Shown one piece after another: positions 1 through 12,414 of a stretch of DNA of 37,607 nt. The first letter of the stretch is position 1; each line of letters starts with the position of its first letter. Source of the stretch: Spirogloea muscicola (taxonomy: Eukaryota; Streptophyta; Zygnematophyceae; Spirogloeales; Spirogloeaceae); assembly GCA_009602725.1 (NCBI GenBank), contig WELB01000037.1, positions 369,078-406,684 of the forward strand, given 5' to 3'. A model generated the notes under the pieces. That model was not told where the DNA came from. It saw nothing but the letters and a program-made list of their open reading frames with translations, and did not search any database. Made by a program: the position numbers and the translations under genes.

Positions 1-245
1 GGGGGGGGGAAGAGGGCTGGAAGTGCCGATTGGGGCCTTGACGACCTGTCCTGCTGGAGCTGCTAGAGGAGGAGTTGGGCAGCAGCAGTAGCAGGAGGGA
101 TGGAAGGGGGGGGAAGGATGGCCGAAAGTGCCGGTGAGGGCCTTGTCGATCTGGCCTGGCAGCAGTGGCAGGAGGAGGGATGGCGGGAAGGGGAAGGAGG
201 GCCGGGAGGACAGAACAAGGTAGAAAGTGGCTCTTCCGAAGGGGG
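1..245. repeat. G-rich imperfect tandem repeat at the window edge
   Basis: Two imperfect units of about 110 bp are visible. Each begins with an AAGTGCCG motif, then a GGGCCTTG(A/T)CGA(C/T)CTG stretch, then a CAGCAG(T)GGCAGGAGG-type purine-rich stretch. A third, diverged start lies near 380-435 (GGCCTTGTCGACCCGTCC). No coding signal is visible. The window begins in a run of ten G, so the left limit is unknown. Confidence 0.5.
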
Positions 246-288
246 TTGAGGGCTCTCATAAAATGAAAGAAAGGAAGTGGCTCACTCA

Positions 289-375
289 AGAAGAGTGAAG
301 GCGCGCAGTTTGCATGAATTGAAAGCGTGGCCTATTCAAGCGAACACACTGTTCAGATAAAAGCTAGTGCAAAGA
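289..375 (-). repeat. LINE 3'-region block (GCGCGC block), diverged copy
   Basis: The + strand reads GAAGGCGCGCAG, then GCATGAATTGAAAGCG, then CTGTTCAGATAAAAGCTAG. The same order of motifs occurs at 13,690-13,870, 29,960-30,025, 31,876-31,952 (opposite strand) and 35,720-35,900. At two of those places it lies directly 3' of a LINE stop codon, so I read this as a remnant of a LINE 3' region in minus orientation. Confidence 0.55.
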
Positions 376-423
376 AACGATGGCCTTGTCGACCCGTCCT
401 ATGTCCGCTTCTGGAGTTGCTAG

Positions 424-970
424 AGGAGTGAAAAGGGGACAAGGGCTGCGAACAGCCAGCCCGAAGGAATTGACCAGGTCCGAAGGGGCCGAAAGGTAGA
501 GCCTACTTTGTCTTCTTGAGGCCTGCTGGACCAGTATGTGTCGCCTGCACTGGGCTACACTGCGTGTAGCGTCGGGCCGCTGTGGCCAAGGGCTTTCTGT
601 CATTTTGACTGGGCTGGCCACTCACAGCCATCGCCCTCTACCGGAAGCATTTATTCTCTTCTACTGGAAGCGTCTCTATCTTTCTCCCTTACGTCTTGCA
701 GAATGCTCGTCACAGCCGCCCGTTGACATCAGCTGCCTCCCCGGCTCTTTCAGAAGAGTATTTCTTTTTCAGACCAGTGGTCACTTTGAGTCGCTGTGTG
801 CTTTAGTTCTTTTCTGGCCCTTCGAGCTTTGCTCTTTCTTCCTGAGCTGGCCAATCACAGCCATGCCCTCTACTGGTGGAGTCTTTCTTCTCTTTTCAGA
901 CCTTGTCCATTCCAGTTGGGCTGGCCTCTCACAGCCATTGCCGTGCTTTTGAAACGCTGTTTCTACCAAA
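424..970. repeat. Cluster of hairpin-bearing repeat units
   Basis: At least four copies of the window's hairpin repeat. One is on the + strand (about 432-455, AGGGCTGCGAACAGCCAGCC). Three are on the - strand (about 606-640, 843-880, 905-950), recognisable as GGGCTGGCC(A)CTCACAGCCAT on the + strand. The - strand copies carry the unit's further conserved parts: AGCTCGAAGGGCCAG followed by an ACTAAAGCACACA stretch (about 790-830), and TGGACAAGGTC (about 900-915). Short open frames here are chance products of the repeats. Confidence 0.65.
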
Positions 971-1995
971 TTTGCAACTGCGCTTGAATTCCTCAGCAGA
1001 TAAGGAGGTTGAATGGGTCAACGACTACTCCCCCAGAGGCTGCTCTGTGACAGTGACCAGCTGGCGGCGCAAAGCAGCACGTGCCCTTAAAAGCGATCTG
1101 TAGCTTTTTGTAACATCAACTTTCTGTATCATTAAGTTGGCCCATTGTACAGCAGCAGCCGGCAGGCACTGACACAGTGTCATTTACTCAGCTGCAATAT
1201 GTGCAAAGGGACATGCCGAAAGCCAGTCAGCTCACTCCACTTCCTGCGTGGCTCTCATGGTGGGCAGTGTGGCAGTGGCTCTAGACTGGGAAGGTGGGCC
1301 CATGCTTTTGGGCCAGGATGGGGAAGTGCGAGTGCTCAGGCTGCGTCACTTCCTAGCGCTGTCGGGTTGGAGTCGCTTCAGCATGAGCAAAGCATTGTGG
1401 TGTGACTAGCCTCAGAATCACGGAGTTTGTGGTGGCTCCACACCGGCCAAGTACGGGTTCTCTCAAGCAAGTTGGTACAGTGCTCAGTGCATGCTTCGGA
1501 TAGTGCAACACAACAACAGCCAGCAACAATCTGAGTAGCAAATAAATATATGGTCGTTGAAATGGGGGGTTACATGAAATGCCTTGGCAGTGCATGGCAC
1601 GTCAGACATCGTCCACATCTGACCCCATCAGACTTCTCCGTCCACTGCCAACATTGTATGCTGGTAGTATCTGGATGAGTGGCATTCAAGAAGGTAGGCA
1701 CATAGCGGCACCAGAGAGGCTATATATATCTGTTACTGCTGTGCTCTATGCTAGATAGCGAGCCATATCACAGGCACACAGCAGTGGCACCCAGAGCATT
1801 CACCCACCGTGGAACGCGGCAGCCAAACTGCAATCTCTGCTCCAATGGCCAAAAAATCCTGGAGACTGGTGAAGTCACCAAGAAGCTGGCAGTCGATTCT
1901 TGCCAAGCAGCCACTACAGGATGGACTGAAGCTACTATAAGAACACCGTGTTCACAACAGTCAAGACCCCAATCATAATATCATTCTATTTGATG
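971..1995. other. Non-coding stretch downstream of the ABC transporter
   Basis: I see no gene, RNA or repeat that I can support. It holds the 3' untranslated region and downstream flank of the minus-strand transporter. On the minus strand a TGTAA motif, the usual green-algal poly(A) signal, occurs at 1,570-1,574, about 420 nt after the stop. There is a short TATATATA run near 1,720. Confidence 0.4.
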
Positions 1996-4900
1996 CTATG
2001 TCTGGCGATTATGGCGCAGGTATCGAAGAGCAAGGTCTGAAGCAACACGGAAGAAAACTGAGAATAGGGCAAGCGCCATCATGTCCAGGCCAATCTGGCT
2101 GTGCTTCAGCGATCTGCTTGCGCTGATAGTGTCCCACACAAACACATTCCTGCACATGCACACCACAGGTGAGAGCTGTATATAGCTGCAAAGGTGGGAG
2201 ACATGAGTTGAGGTTGAAACATGGTCATAGAATTTAGTTTCTGTGCTAGAATGCAGGTTTAGACAATTAAATGGAAGCAATAAACTAGAGAACAGACAGG
2301 CTTCTTAAGGTCTTTCTAAGCTTGCACCAACCAGCACCAACCAAGTGTACCTGGTGTCATGCAGCCGCGCACATGTGCACATGGGGCAGGCTGCTGGATT
2401 GATTGCACACATGATATTCTGGCCTCCATCCTTGCACTGCACAAGATAACGTAGACTGTAGATTACACTAAGCTTTGATTGCATGCTCTATGGTTGCATG
2501 CTCTAAAGGGCAATGAATGAGCACAAGAAATCTGCTGACTCATGTATAAGGCATGGACCTGCAAGCAGTAAGCCGTACAGTCCCGTACAGTCTTTACTCC
2601 TCCGACAAGAACGAAGTGATACAAAGCTGAATATGGCATATCGCAGGAATAATGTGCACACAAAATGAATGAAGACAGTCCTAGGGGAGATGCAATACCA
2701 GAGGGCCATCAGTGTTGCAGAAGAAGACGAGGCTGGTGAGCGCGTTCAGAGCATATTGCAGCGGATTGGACCAGAACAGCCAGATGTAGGGGTCGACAAC
2801 CTTCCGCTTGACCACAACATACCCATTGCTTGGCACCCACAGAGAGATAAGGATTGGGATGACAATCAACGCCAGCTGCCAGCAGCAGGGGAGATTGTTA
2901 TATGGCTGTCATAATGCTACTAGATCGATACCAATTATGTGAAACTTGTCACAATGGTCTGACTTGCAAGAGGGGATGAGCTCTTCAACTCACAGCAGGC
3001 TTAGGCATGACGGTGGAGAGGAACATGCCCAGGAATGTGATTGCAAGGACGAACTCGAACAAGATGAACCAGAACTGGAAAAACTGTCCAACATCTGCCG
3101 TCGCAACTCCAGACATGCCGCAGAATATGCCCGAATATATCAATGTCATCACCATTAAGTAGGGTATCTGCACATTGTCATCAGTCAGCCATTATTGCAT
3201 CTTACAAGGTAGTGACAAGAGCTCTACACCTGAATGAGGGATTATCAGAGAGCAGGGGTTATGAAATAAGTACCTCTGAAGCATCAAGTGTCAGTTCCTA
3301 GGCACTGATGAATTGGTCGCACTAGGTATACGTATGTGGCACAAGCATGGCATGCACGAGCTTGAAGAGTGTTCGAACCTCGGCCAGGGCCCATGAAAGG
3401 CCATAAAAAAACACATGGTATTGACTGGTAGCTAGCTCACGCTTGAAGCCGGGGTCCGCGGCGGCGAGCTGTGGCACAATGTTCATGGCATTCGAAATGG
3501 CAAGAAGGATGCAGCTGGCAAAAAGTGAGCCTGCGAGTGCGTTCATGCCGGGCGTGCTTTCGTAATTTTCCTGCCAGTATGTTGAGCCTAGCAGGAGCCC
3601 GAGGATGACTGCAGACATCAACCGCCCAAAGCTGTAGTTCAAATTTCGCCAGTACTGCAGCTGCATCCTGTGAGAACACAGTGGCTGCCAGAAGGTTAGG
3701 CAAACTCGCTCTGCGTGAAACGGCTTGGTTGACAAGCATGCCTGACAAGGTGGACAAACTGTTTGCTCCTGGAAGATGCAAATGAAATTTACTTGATGAG
3801 CTTGTAATGAAGAATGTTGTGCTGCTTCGCTATCATTATCAGAAAATGCATGATGACATGCAAGAGGACCAACAACAGCCACTGCAGCTCGCCTGATATG
3901 CAATATGCGGACCATGAGCAGCTCTGAGGGGCAGTTTCTGAAAACAGATTCATTCACCTTGTAATTAGCGTGACGGCTTGGGTGGTCAAGGAGCTCGCCT
4001 TTCCGCTGGTTGTGAGCTGCGGCCCGATCTTGCCCTTAGCCTTTCTGATTCTATCCAATTCAATATCATTGTTGACACAAAGCAGACTGCTCTTGTATTC
4101 AAAGGCATAGTTTCTTGAGTACATCTTGCCACTGTTGCCGTCACCAATGAGGTCTATCACATACTGGAGGGGGTGTACACCTGGTAAAGATGGAGGTGTT
4201 CCTGGTATAGAACAAAAATATGCCTGCAAGCAGTGAAGGAATCAACACATTGCATCATCCTACAGAATGCATTACAGAAGTTGCCATCCCAAGGTGTCGT
4301 GCGATAGGGTGCATCACAGTCTTAGACCACGGTTGACAATGTTCACCGGCATATAGACAGCTGTTTAAAGCATCGTCAAGGTGGTGACCTAAGGAGTGGT
4401 GACCTTCATCTCAGCGGTGTCTGCCGACAGTGGCCCAAAATATACCATCTCACCACCATTCTTCAGGATCAGAGCATTTGTGAAAAGCGACTTTTTCCGA
4501 TTGCTGGGTATGTCAGAAGCTGTCATGATGATACCCCTTCTTGTTCGAGTTATGTTCTGAGAGCAGAATTTTTAAAGGAGATGATCAGGTAAAATCTCTG
4601 CAACATTCTGAGAAGTGATGCTCTCTCATAAGATAAAGTCAACCACTTTGATTGCTGGCAGCTCTACAAGGTAACATCCCTCATATAGATTCCCAAAAAC
4701 TTGACCCAACGGGACTAACATTACTGGCTGCAAGATCCACTGGTCCTCACCTTCAAGGTTTCTATGAGTTTGAGGGCCGATCGAGAATCGACACCGCTGA
4801 GCGGCTCGTCTAAAAATAGCATGCTGGGGTTGGCAGACAGCTCAATGGCAGTGCAGAGGCGCTTTGATGATTCAGCTGCAACTGAACTGGGGCCGCTGAG

Positions 4901-7900
4901 CGATAAAACCAGGCGGTTAGCTGCGAATGTGAGCCCCATCACCTCCAAGACCTGCATGCACAACAGTCAAAAGGCCTAAGAATTGCTGTCCACGCATTGG
5001 CCGTCACAACAAACAATGTCTGCATTGCTGTGAGAATTGACAGTGAATCAAGGGCTTTAGTCTGAGCATGGCCAGCAAGCGAGCAATCCCCTGTCTGACG
5101 ATCTTTGCCACTAGGTTCATTGCGGTTGCCAGAAAGCTGATAAGCTGGGCAGGAGTACTTCAGAAAATTCATTGTCGCAGTCCAGGCTCGGAAGAGTTGT
5201 CCGATTTATATGTTAAGTGAGGGGCCATCACATTGCACATTGGCTTTGAAAAATGTTCTCTGATGGCCAAGTTCTTACCTCGTTGACAAATTGCACTTGC
5301 TGTGTTTTGGTGATGGTCTTTCCCATGCGTAGAGCTGCCGAGAAGAGGCACGCTTCTCGAACAGTCACAAATGGGGAGTAGGCATTACTGCGGTCAACGT
5401 AGGCCATGACCCTTGAGAATGTTGCTTGATTTTTGGGATAGCCATTGACCAATATCTTGCCTATGATGTTGTGAGAAGAGACATACCGTCCTGCGTGACA
5501 GAGATCATATGCATGAGTCAGTATAACGAAAGTGCAGATCTCATCGTCAGGGTCACCTTGCATCATGCTTTCATGTCAATCATGCTGTTACAGCCCCATG
5601 TCAGATGTATGCAACCCCACAATATAGCTTCACGGATACTGACTCAGTGCAAGCACTAGAGCATCTCACCAGCCAAGCAGTTGAGGAGGGTAGACTTTCC
5701 AGCGCCACTGGCTCCAAGTAAGAGCAGGATCTCGCCTGGTTTTGTCCACCCTGAAATGTCGTCGAGTAAACGACGCGACTGGCCAATCTGGGGGTTGAAG
5801 AGCTCGTAACCAAGATTGTGCCAACTGAGTGTTATGGGTACAAGAAGTTCGTCCAAGAGGCTGCTGCTCTTCATGGATAGCTCTTGCTCTCCAGCCTGAC
5901 CTTTCATGCCCGGACTTAGCTCTTCGTCAATCTCAGCATCAACTTGGTTGTTTTTAGAAGGTTCCTGGACAGACAAGTGAACAGTCCAGAAGTCACTGAG
6001 TTGCTTATGAGCATCGGACTTTTAGAAGTAAAGCGTGACGCTAGAGAGGAGTACAGTACCAAGCAACCAGGCAGGAATTTGAACAACATGATTGGCAGCT
6101 AGATGCTTCACCAGTAACGTGTGCAGTACCACCTCGTCTCTCCAATTTATTGACAGCATACAAACAAGGGAAAGACCTACAAGCACGGCATCGTTGTCGA
6201 CCATACCGAGGTCTTCTTAGGAGGGCCCAGCCCTTCACGAGGAAGAGGTACATGCCGCACTTTGGTCAATGCCCACAGCGAGAGGAGGTTGAAGACAGCA
6301 AACCACGCCAGCAACACAGCAAAGCCGACAGCAATCCAGCCGTAGTTGACCAAGAACTGATTCTTGGCCAGCCACGCCCGTCCAATAGGCTCGTCCAGCC
6401 TTCCAATGCACTGCCAATGATTGCTTGCATGCAAGGAAGTCAGGTCCAATAGCACCACTTTCAACATCAATTGGCTATCTTGAAGTTGTGTAACAAGTGG
6501 TAAGTTTATGGGCGAGGAAGCACGTGCAGCACAGAGAAGCGGGGCCCCAGCTTTACAACATTGACCAATCAAATCTGAAGTACCTGTGGAACCAAGGCAA
6601 GGCTAACGTCTCGGCAGTACTGGTTGCTGTAAGTCGACGAGCGAAACTCATTGATCAGGAAGGACGTGATGGCCCACTGTAAGGGTGAGAGGTAGTACAT
6701 CCATATCCAGTAGTGTGGTATTTTGAATCTTGGAACGAGGAATCCGGCAAACAATAAGAAGAGGGCAATGATGATTCCTGCAGTAGCAAAGGCAAAATCA
6801 TGAAAAGGTGCAGTATGTACAACAGATTGCAGTGGTCATGACAAGATGCTGTATCTCAGACACTACATGTTTGTCATACATTGACATCATGATGTACACA
6901 GGACTCAGAGAATTATACCTGAAACTGCACTTGCTGCATCAGGCGTGGGTGCCCAGTTGCCGAGGAAGCGGACCATAGAGGAAGCCTGAAAGAATGTATG
7001 CCACATCAGCAAAAGCTCTGCTCCACGCAAGCTCGGGCTGGTGGGCTTAGTGATACGTCAGACGAGGAATCTTGCATACTCTTTCGTGAGTCTCCTAACT
7101 GGCTAATTTACATCTACAAGAGCTGTGAAAGAAGACTGCACGGAGAGAAGGATCCGCAGGCACTGCCCACTTTGATGCCGCCCCTTTGAACTGCAATTTT
7201 TCAGCAAATGCCGACTTCCTGCACCAGCTCTGCTCCAAGGAAACAAAACATCATTGTGGTGATCCTGGAGGACATGAGTCTCTTACCCACAAAATGTTGC
7301 AAGTGAAAAGGGCCCAGAAAACAAAAAAATGCCATCCTCCACTTGAAACCGTCAAGCCTCCGATGAAGTAAACCAAGATAGACCAGATTGTTGCCTGCAG
7401 CCAAGCTTTGTTGTCATATCAGCCCTGGACATGCATTGACTTCATAATGTGGTGCTGGACCTCATGCTTGAGACCATCTGCAATACGTAAAGATACGGCA
7501 ACTGATGAGAAGCATGAAGTGCTACTAGAATCTGCAGAAGTGAATTATCACAAGAAGCTCATGATTGTTGAACGACTGCAACAAGCCTCACAGGACCTGG
7601 AGACTTGCCTCAGTGAAGGAAAAAGGGAATTGGCTGAAAATTTGAGCAAGAAGGTATGATGCAGGGCGATAGAAGCGGGCACCCTGCTGCTTGTAGAAAA
7701 CAACTCGGTCTTCCAGGATGAGTGGCAGGTGGCCCAGGTTGATCAGTGTTGTTGTCATCACGGATGAGAATCCGATGCCTCTTCGTAGATTCATGTCGAG
7801 CTGGTTGGCGTCCTGCTTGAGCTGAAAGAAGAAAGTGCCCACGAAGAGTCCAAGGAGCACAATCTGCATGCACGCAGGTAGCCAGCACATATCATACTGA

Positions 7901-10900
7901 GATCGCACTGAAGTAAACATGAGAATTTTCATGCGTGAAGTAAACATGGAAAAGTTCATGAGTAGATTGTGTGTACAAGCTGCTGTAAGACATCATAAGA
8001 AAGGATCACATGTTACTACCACGTTGTCAAGGTGCTCTGCTGACCTGGAAGAGACGTGCATATACATGAAGCTTGTTGCGCCAAGTGTTCAAAAATTGAC
8101 GGCGAGTCAACAATCTAACCTCATACCAGAAGTCGTGAACATACTCTCTGTTATATTGTCCTACTCCATACATTGTATCTTGCTGCAACAGAACGACTTA
8201 CTGGTGGGATAACTAAGCACGTCCATCTAGCAATACCTGCTCAAATCGTCCTAAAGCTGGGTTGCTTAGTATCACAACACCCATTAGCTTGGAAGCATGA
8301 TTGCCTTGTGCAAATCTACCGTGGTATGCTGAGAGATAGTTGTCATTAATCTTGTGTTGGTCACTGAATGTGACACGTGAGCAACAGTCCTGAAATACCT
8401 CTACGAAGGGCCGCTCAAGCTGCAGTCTGACAGGACAAGCTGCCAGTTCCAGAGCCCCCGCCACAGCTTGTGCTTCGTGCCCCACCACGTATGCCAGTCT
8501 GTTGACCACATCCAGCAAGGGCTTGTCTAAGCCGGCTTTGCCACAGTGCTTCGGTCCTACAAAATCCTTGAGCAATTCAAGACAATGCTAAGAAAGGGTC
8601 CCCATGGAAAGCAAGCAGAACGACCTGTTGTTGGTGCTGGAGACAGCTACAACTCTGTCCCCTTCCTTCACTCGCCCGCTGTTCTGTATGGCGGGCTTGC
8701 TGAGCGGCTGCCCTTCAATGACCTTCTTAACAGTGGCAAATCCAGCTGCGTTATTGGCCAACTCAATTCCAGGGGGCTTGGATGCCTGCACCGTAATTGC
8801 CAAGTCAGCATTTTACTGGTTAGAAACTGCAACTTCAGCTGCAGGGCTTCTTGAGCAGACATACTAGGATCGCAAGTAAGCTTCTAGATGCCGTTAGAGA
8901 TGACAAAAATCTCCTGATCTCATTAAATCTCAAAAGCAGAAGTGGGAGCAGGCACGCTTTCTGAGTGAGGAGCACGTCATGGGCTGCTGACCTGGACCCA
9001 GTAGTTCAAGTGCAGCTCAGGGCTTTCAACAATACGCAGGGTGTCCTTGTAGAGGTCTGAGTTCTGGTAAGCCTGTACAAAGCCGTCAAAATCGAGACGC
9101 TGTGCACCTGGTTGAAGAAACCGCCAGCCTTCCTCTGTGGTAACATCCACCAGGAACTCCGGTGCACAGACATGCAGTGGTTTGATGTACCTGTAGTACC
9201 ACCTCATTATGACATGGGCTCAGCAAGAAGGTACTTCCAAGTAAGTGCTCTTCAACCACACTTGGTTCAATATTCTGCCTAAGAGAGCATATAAATTCGT
9301 CTCATTATGTACACGTGACAACCTGACGGTCACAATGCTCAGGCTTTGAGGCTTCAGTTGCTGAAGGCTAGTGCATAGGGTTATGCGCCTTCTGTTCAGA
9401 GTCCGAGCAGGGCAAGCCACAGGGGCACAGACCATTGACGACGACCCCTGCCGAGCAGACAACAAGAGTCCTGTTCCTACCCAAGATCTTCAAAGTAAGG
9501 CAGTGCATCCGCCTGTGGCCCAAAGTACAAGATGTGGCCGTGGTCCATGAGGAGTACTTGGTCGAAGAGGTTGTACGTGGCAACAGATGGTTGCAGCAGC
9601 GAAACAACACAGGACACCCCACGCACCCTGCTGAATATCTTCATGTTCTCGACCAGGTCGCGAGTAACTGAAGCGTCAACTCCTGCAATGCAACTGAACC
9701 ACTTGTTTCATATTTTAACTCGACGCAGGCGCAAATTCCTTTTGGACCACCATGGCTTAAGGTATTGGCACACTGGTGTTACTCCTGGTCGCACCTGGCC
9801 AACCACCGGGTTTTGCTGTGCCGGGTCAATGCGCGCCAGCGCAAAATTCAAGTAGCAAACACTACTGCTGTGGCTGACTGCCAAATGCGTGAGCACCAAG
9901 CCAGCCCAGAGAAGCCTACCTTTATTGAGCTCATCAAAGTAATATACAGCATACGTTCCAGCGACCATCTCCGCCACAGTGACGCGGTGCCTTTCGCCAG
10001 CAGTCAGTGTTGGCATCTTCTCGCTGCCCACAGGGCGGCTCTGGAGGCGCTTCAGGCCCATCATGTGCAGGTTCATTTCTAGCTTCGGGTCCTGGCCCAG
10101 CTTCAGCGCCTCCTCTGCAATGGCCTGAGGGCAATTGCTGCAAAGACTTTTAGATGGCCAGGATCGACTGTGGGCTCCTTGCCAGCTTGGTAATAAGCGC
10201 GCCTCTTGGTATTGTTCATCAATCTGAGGTCTGAGGTCTCCAATGACAGTCGGCCCAATCCACGCCCTTGGTGTAAGGAGCAACTGGAGCATGTGGCAAA
10301 ATAGTGGCAATATTGCTCATAATTTGCACACCTTCAGCTCAGGACCAAAGTCCTTATACGTCCACGCCAGCGTGGAATCGCGGGAGAACTCCATAGTCTC
10401 CTTCACCGTGAGAAAGGGCTGGTGATTGTCCTGCGCAGCAATGCACGCCGCCAGCCTCTCCACAATCACCTCCCGTACGGGCTTGTGATTGTATAGAACA
10501 GAGCCTGACAGGCCTGGTGAATCCTTGATCCTCCCTGTCAAGATTCTCAGAAGCGTGCTCTTTCCACAACCTGGCGAGCCTGCAAGCGCTCGTAGTAAAG
10601 CCTGGTTATTGGCAAGGGACTCTGCTTTGCTAGGACACACTGCTTATGTGCTGGAGGTTTTTCACAAGACATGGTTGGGCTCACAAGGTTACGCAACTGT
10701 AATTGCAATGTACTTACAGCATCATCTCACTGTATCCTGCCATTAAGGTCACGATAGGAGCACAGCAACCAGAATCTACCAGTGATCTGTAGAGTAGTCA
10801 TCTGACATCAGCCACCTGTCAAACCTAGATCATTTGTGATGAGCGCAAAAGCATGCCAAGCAAGCCAAGGCTGTACCTAAGATGAGTGTCATGGACCCTG

Positions 10901-12036
10901 GCATGAAGTAGCCAGTCGCGTTCTTAACCACTGTCACAGGCACCTTCTTTGGCTTCTCCCTGAGGAAGCAGCCCCCGAGGAGGCCTGTGACCTGGACACA
11001 CACATTTTCACACTTAGAAGCAGGAGCTTCAAGTGGTGCCACATGAAGAAGCTCAGACACATCAGTCATGATCCCATGAGCGGAAATCAGCCCTTTTCAT
11101 CGAATCTTCACATTAAAGCCTACTACACAGATTGAAAGATGACCTTATCACCTACTGTATGCATCCACAGGCATTACTGCCTTGTCCACTGATATCGGCA
11201 AGCACTGCTATGTGTTGCCGGCCACAGTGCACGAGCTGCAGTACATCAACACGAGGTACAACAGAAGGTGTCAATTGGGATGCAGTGGTCTTGCCTTACT
11301 GCCAATGGTTGGGAAACCATCCGGAATGACGATGGAGTTGACGAAGGACACGTCCTTGAATTTCACAACCTGCAGAACATATGGCTCCAGCAAACACCAC
11401 AGCTACTTCAGACCAAGAGCAAGAAGGCAAGGTCGTACAGCATCGGCAGCGACAGAGTCATTGTTTGTCGCAATCATGCTCCAGATGTCCAGACACTCGC
11501 GACTCTGAGTTAACCTGACTGCGTATAGGCGGGAGGAGGGGCTGGACGCGCAGCAGGAACTCAAGAAGGCCGTCCTTCAGCAGTAGCTCGAATCCCTGCA
11601 GCTCTGGGGCCCGGGACGGGGCACGCCGCCGCTCGGCGAGAAACGCCTCCAGCTCCTCGACTATCACCGTGGCTTCGGCAGTCAGCCCATGGCTCAGTAG
11701 CGCCGCGTGGTAGCTGGAGACCATGTGAATCAGCACCGACTGCGGAGCGTCGGCAACTTTGGCTATCAGATCTGGCCCGCCGTTGACCACAGCCGCGGCT
11801 GCTGCTTGATGAGGTCCGCCCCTGTCTAGGCCTCCCGCCGCCGGGCCTGGTGGCATTAGCGGCACAGCTGCGGCAGACTCGTCCTCCAGCTCGCGCGTGT
11901 GCAAGGAGCTGCGGCCATGGCAACGGCGCATCAGCAAAGCTGCACACCTCATCTGATTGAAGCGTACGCTCTGCCGAAGCAGCATGTCCAGGCTCAATTG
12001 GCGCCAGCGTTGTTGCCTGCGAAGGAATCGGTGCAT
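1996..12036 (-). CDS. Full-size ABCG/PDR transporter with an internal PDZ-like domain
   Basis: An ATP-driven membrane exporter of the pleiotropic drug resistance (ABCG) type; the substrate cannot be told. Twenty-five exons (plus coordinates, 5' to 3'): 11515-12036, 11300-11369, 10877-10984, 10332-10579, 9920-10124, 9481-9682, 8992-9190, 8645-8785, 8377-8566, 8045-8145, 7597-7863, 7287-7394, 6919-6985, 6584-6777, 6207-6410, 5670-5964, 5279-5460, 4751-4951, 4404-4556, 3958-4223, 3379-3667, 2994-3167, 2699-2875, 2351-2436, 1996-2149. They sum to 4,803 nt, 1,600 aa, phases matching. Order: N-terminal region 1-175; NBD1 with Walker A GSPGCGKST (234-242), LTAGERHR signature (356-363), YYFDE (377-381); PDZ-like region about 510-625; TMD1 about 640-930; NBD2 with GASGAGKST (1026-1034) and LFLDEP (about 1146-1151); TMD2 about 1,308-1,600. 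NBD2 lacks the usual Q-loop, signature and HQPS. Start taken at the first in-frame ATG; the first 174 residues and the true start are the least certain part. Confidence 0.88.
8377..8785 (-). other. PDZ-like domain coded by two exons of the transporter
   Basis: Exons 8645-8785 and 8377-8566 encode a PDZ-like fold between NBD1 and TMD1. Visible landmarks in order: SKPPGIEL (carboxylate-binding-loop position), FATVKKVIEGQPLSKPA, GRVKEGDRVVA (the usual GD-x-(I/V)-(L/V)-x-(V/I) turn), AGLDKPLLDVVNRL (the PDZ helix), and VRLQLERPF (last strand). Phase 0 joins the first exon to the NBD1 side (ending YWVQ). The second ends in phase 1 and joins an exon reading YVHDFWYEVRLLTRRQF, the usual lead-in to TMD1. 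Seen directly: the motifs and phase. Known: PDZ domains bind C-terminal peptides. Inferred: that this one folds and binds. I do not recall it as a standard part of plant or fungal PDR proteins. Confidence 0.72.
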
Positions 12037-12048
12037 TTGCGGACGCGT

Positions 12049-12353
12049 CACCTGCTGCTATGGAGGCTGCGGGTCCCGTGCTCCAGAAGCTCGGCGAGGT
12101 CGACCTCGTCCCTCTCCACCGCGATGTGTCCTGCCAAAGCGCGAGCTTTGTGGTGAAGACAAGCAGTGGCCGAGCTGCTGCAGCGTGGAGGAGGAGCCCG
12201 TGGAACGATCGCGGCACCGCCGCAAGCAGCAGCCGCAGCGTGCCGCACTGCTGCCGGGCTGCATTGCACAAGCCCGAGCTTGCGCTGCAGGAGGGCACGG
12301 CACACTCTGTGACAGGCCTTCCCCTGGCTGCGTTGGCGACCACAGCCAGGCAT
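12049..12353 (-). other. Possible upstream coding segment of the transporter
   Basis: A minus-strand open frame from an ATG near 12,353 becomes protein-like towards its end (HIAVERDEVDLAELLEHG) and stops just after a CAG/GTGACG donor-like site. Joining that site to a CGCAG acceptor 35 nt further on keeps the frame of the transporter's first exon (AG + G gives Arg). Either this is the true 5' exon with a very short intron, or the transporter starts at 12,036 and this is leader sequence. Overlapping frames on both strands are long only because the region is GC-rich. Confidence 0.3.
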
Positions 12354-12414
12354 TACAAGGCCTCTTCTCTATAGCATGGAAGCAACTCACCGGCGGGCGC
12401 CACCTCGAGCGCCA

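Noticed and set aside
11561-12343. 260-codon open frame on the - strand overlapping the transporter's first exon
   Set aside because: It is a shadow of the GC-rich first exon in another frame: Arg/Ala/Ser-rich, no conservation, and the other frame joins correctly to the ABC exons.
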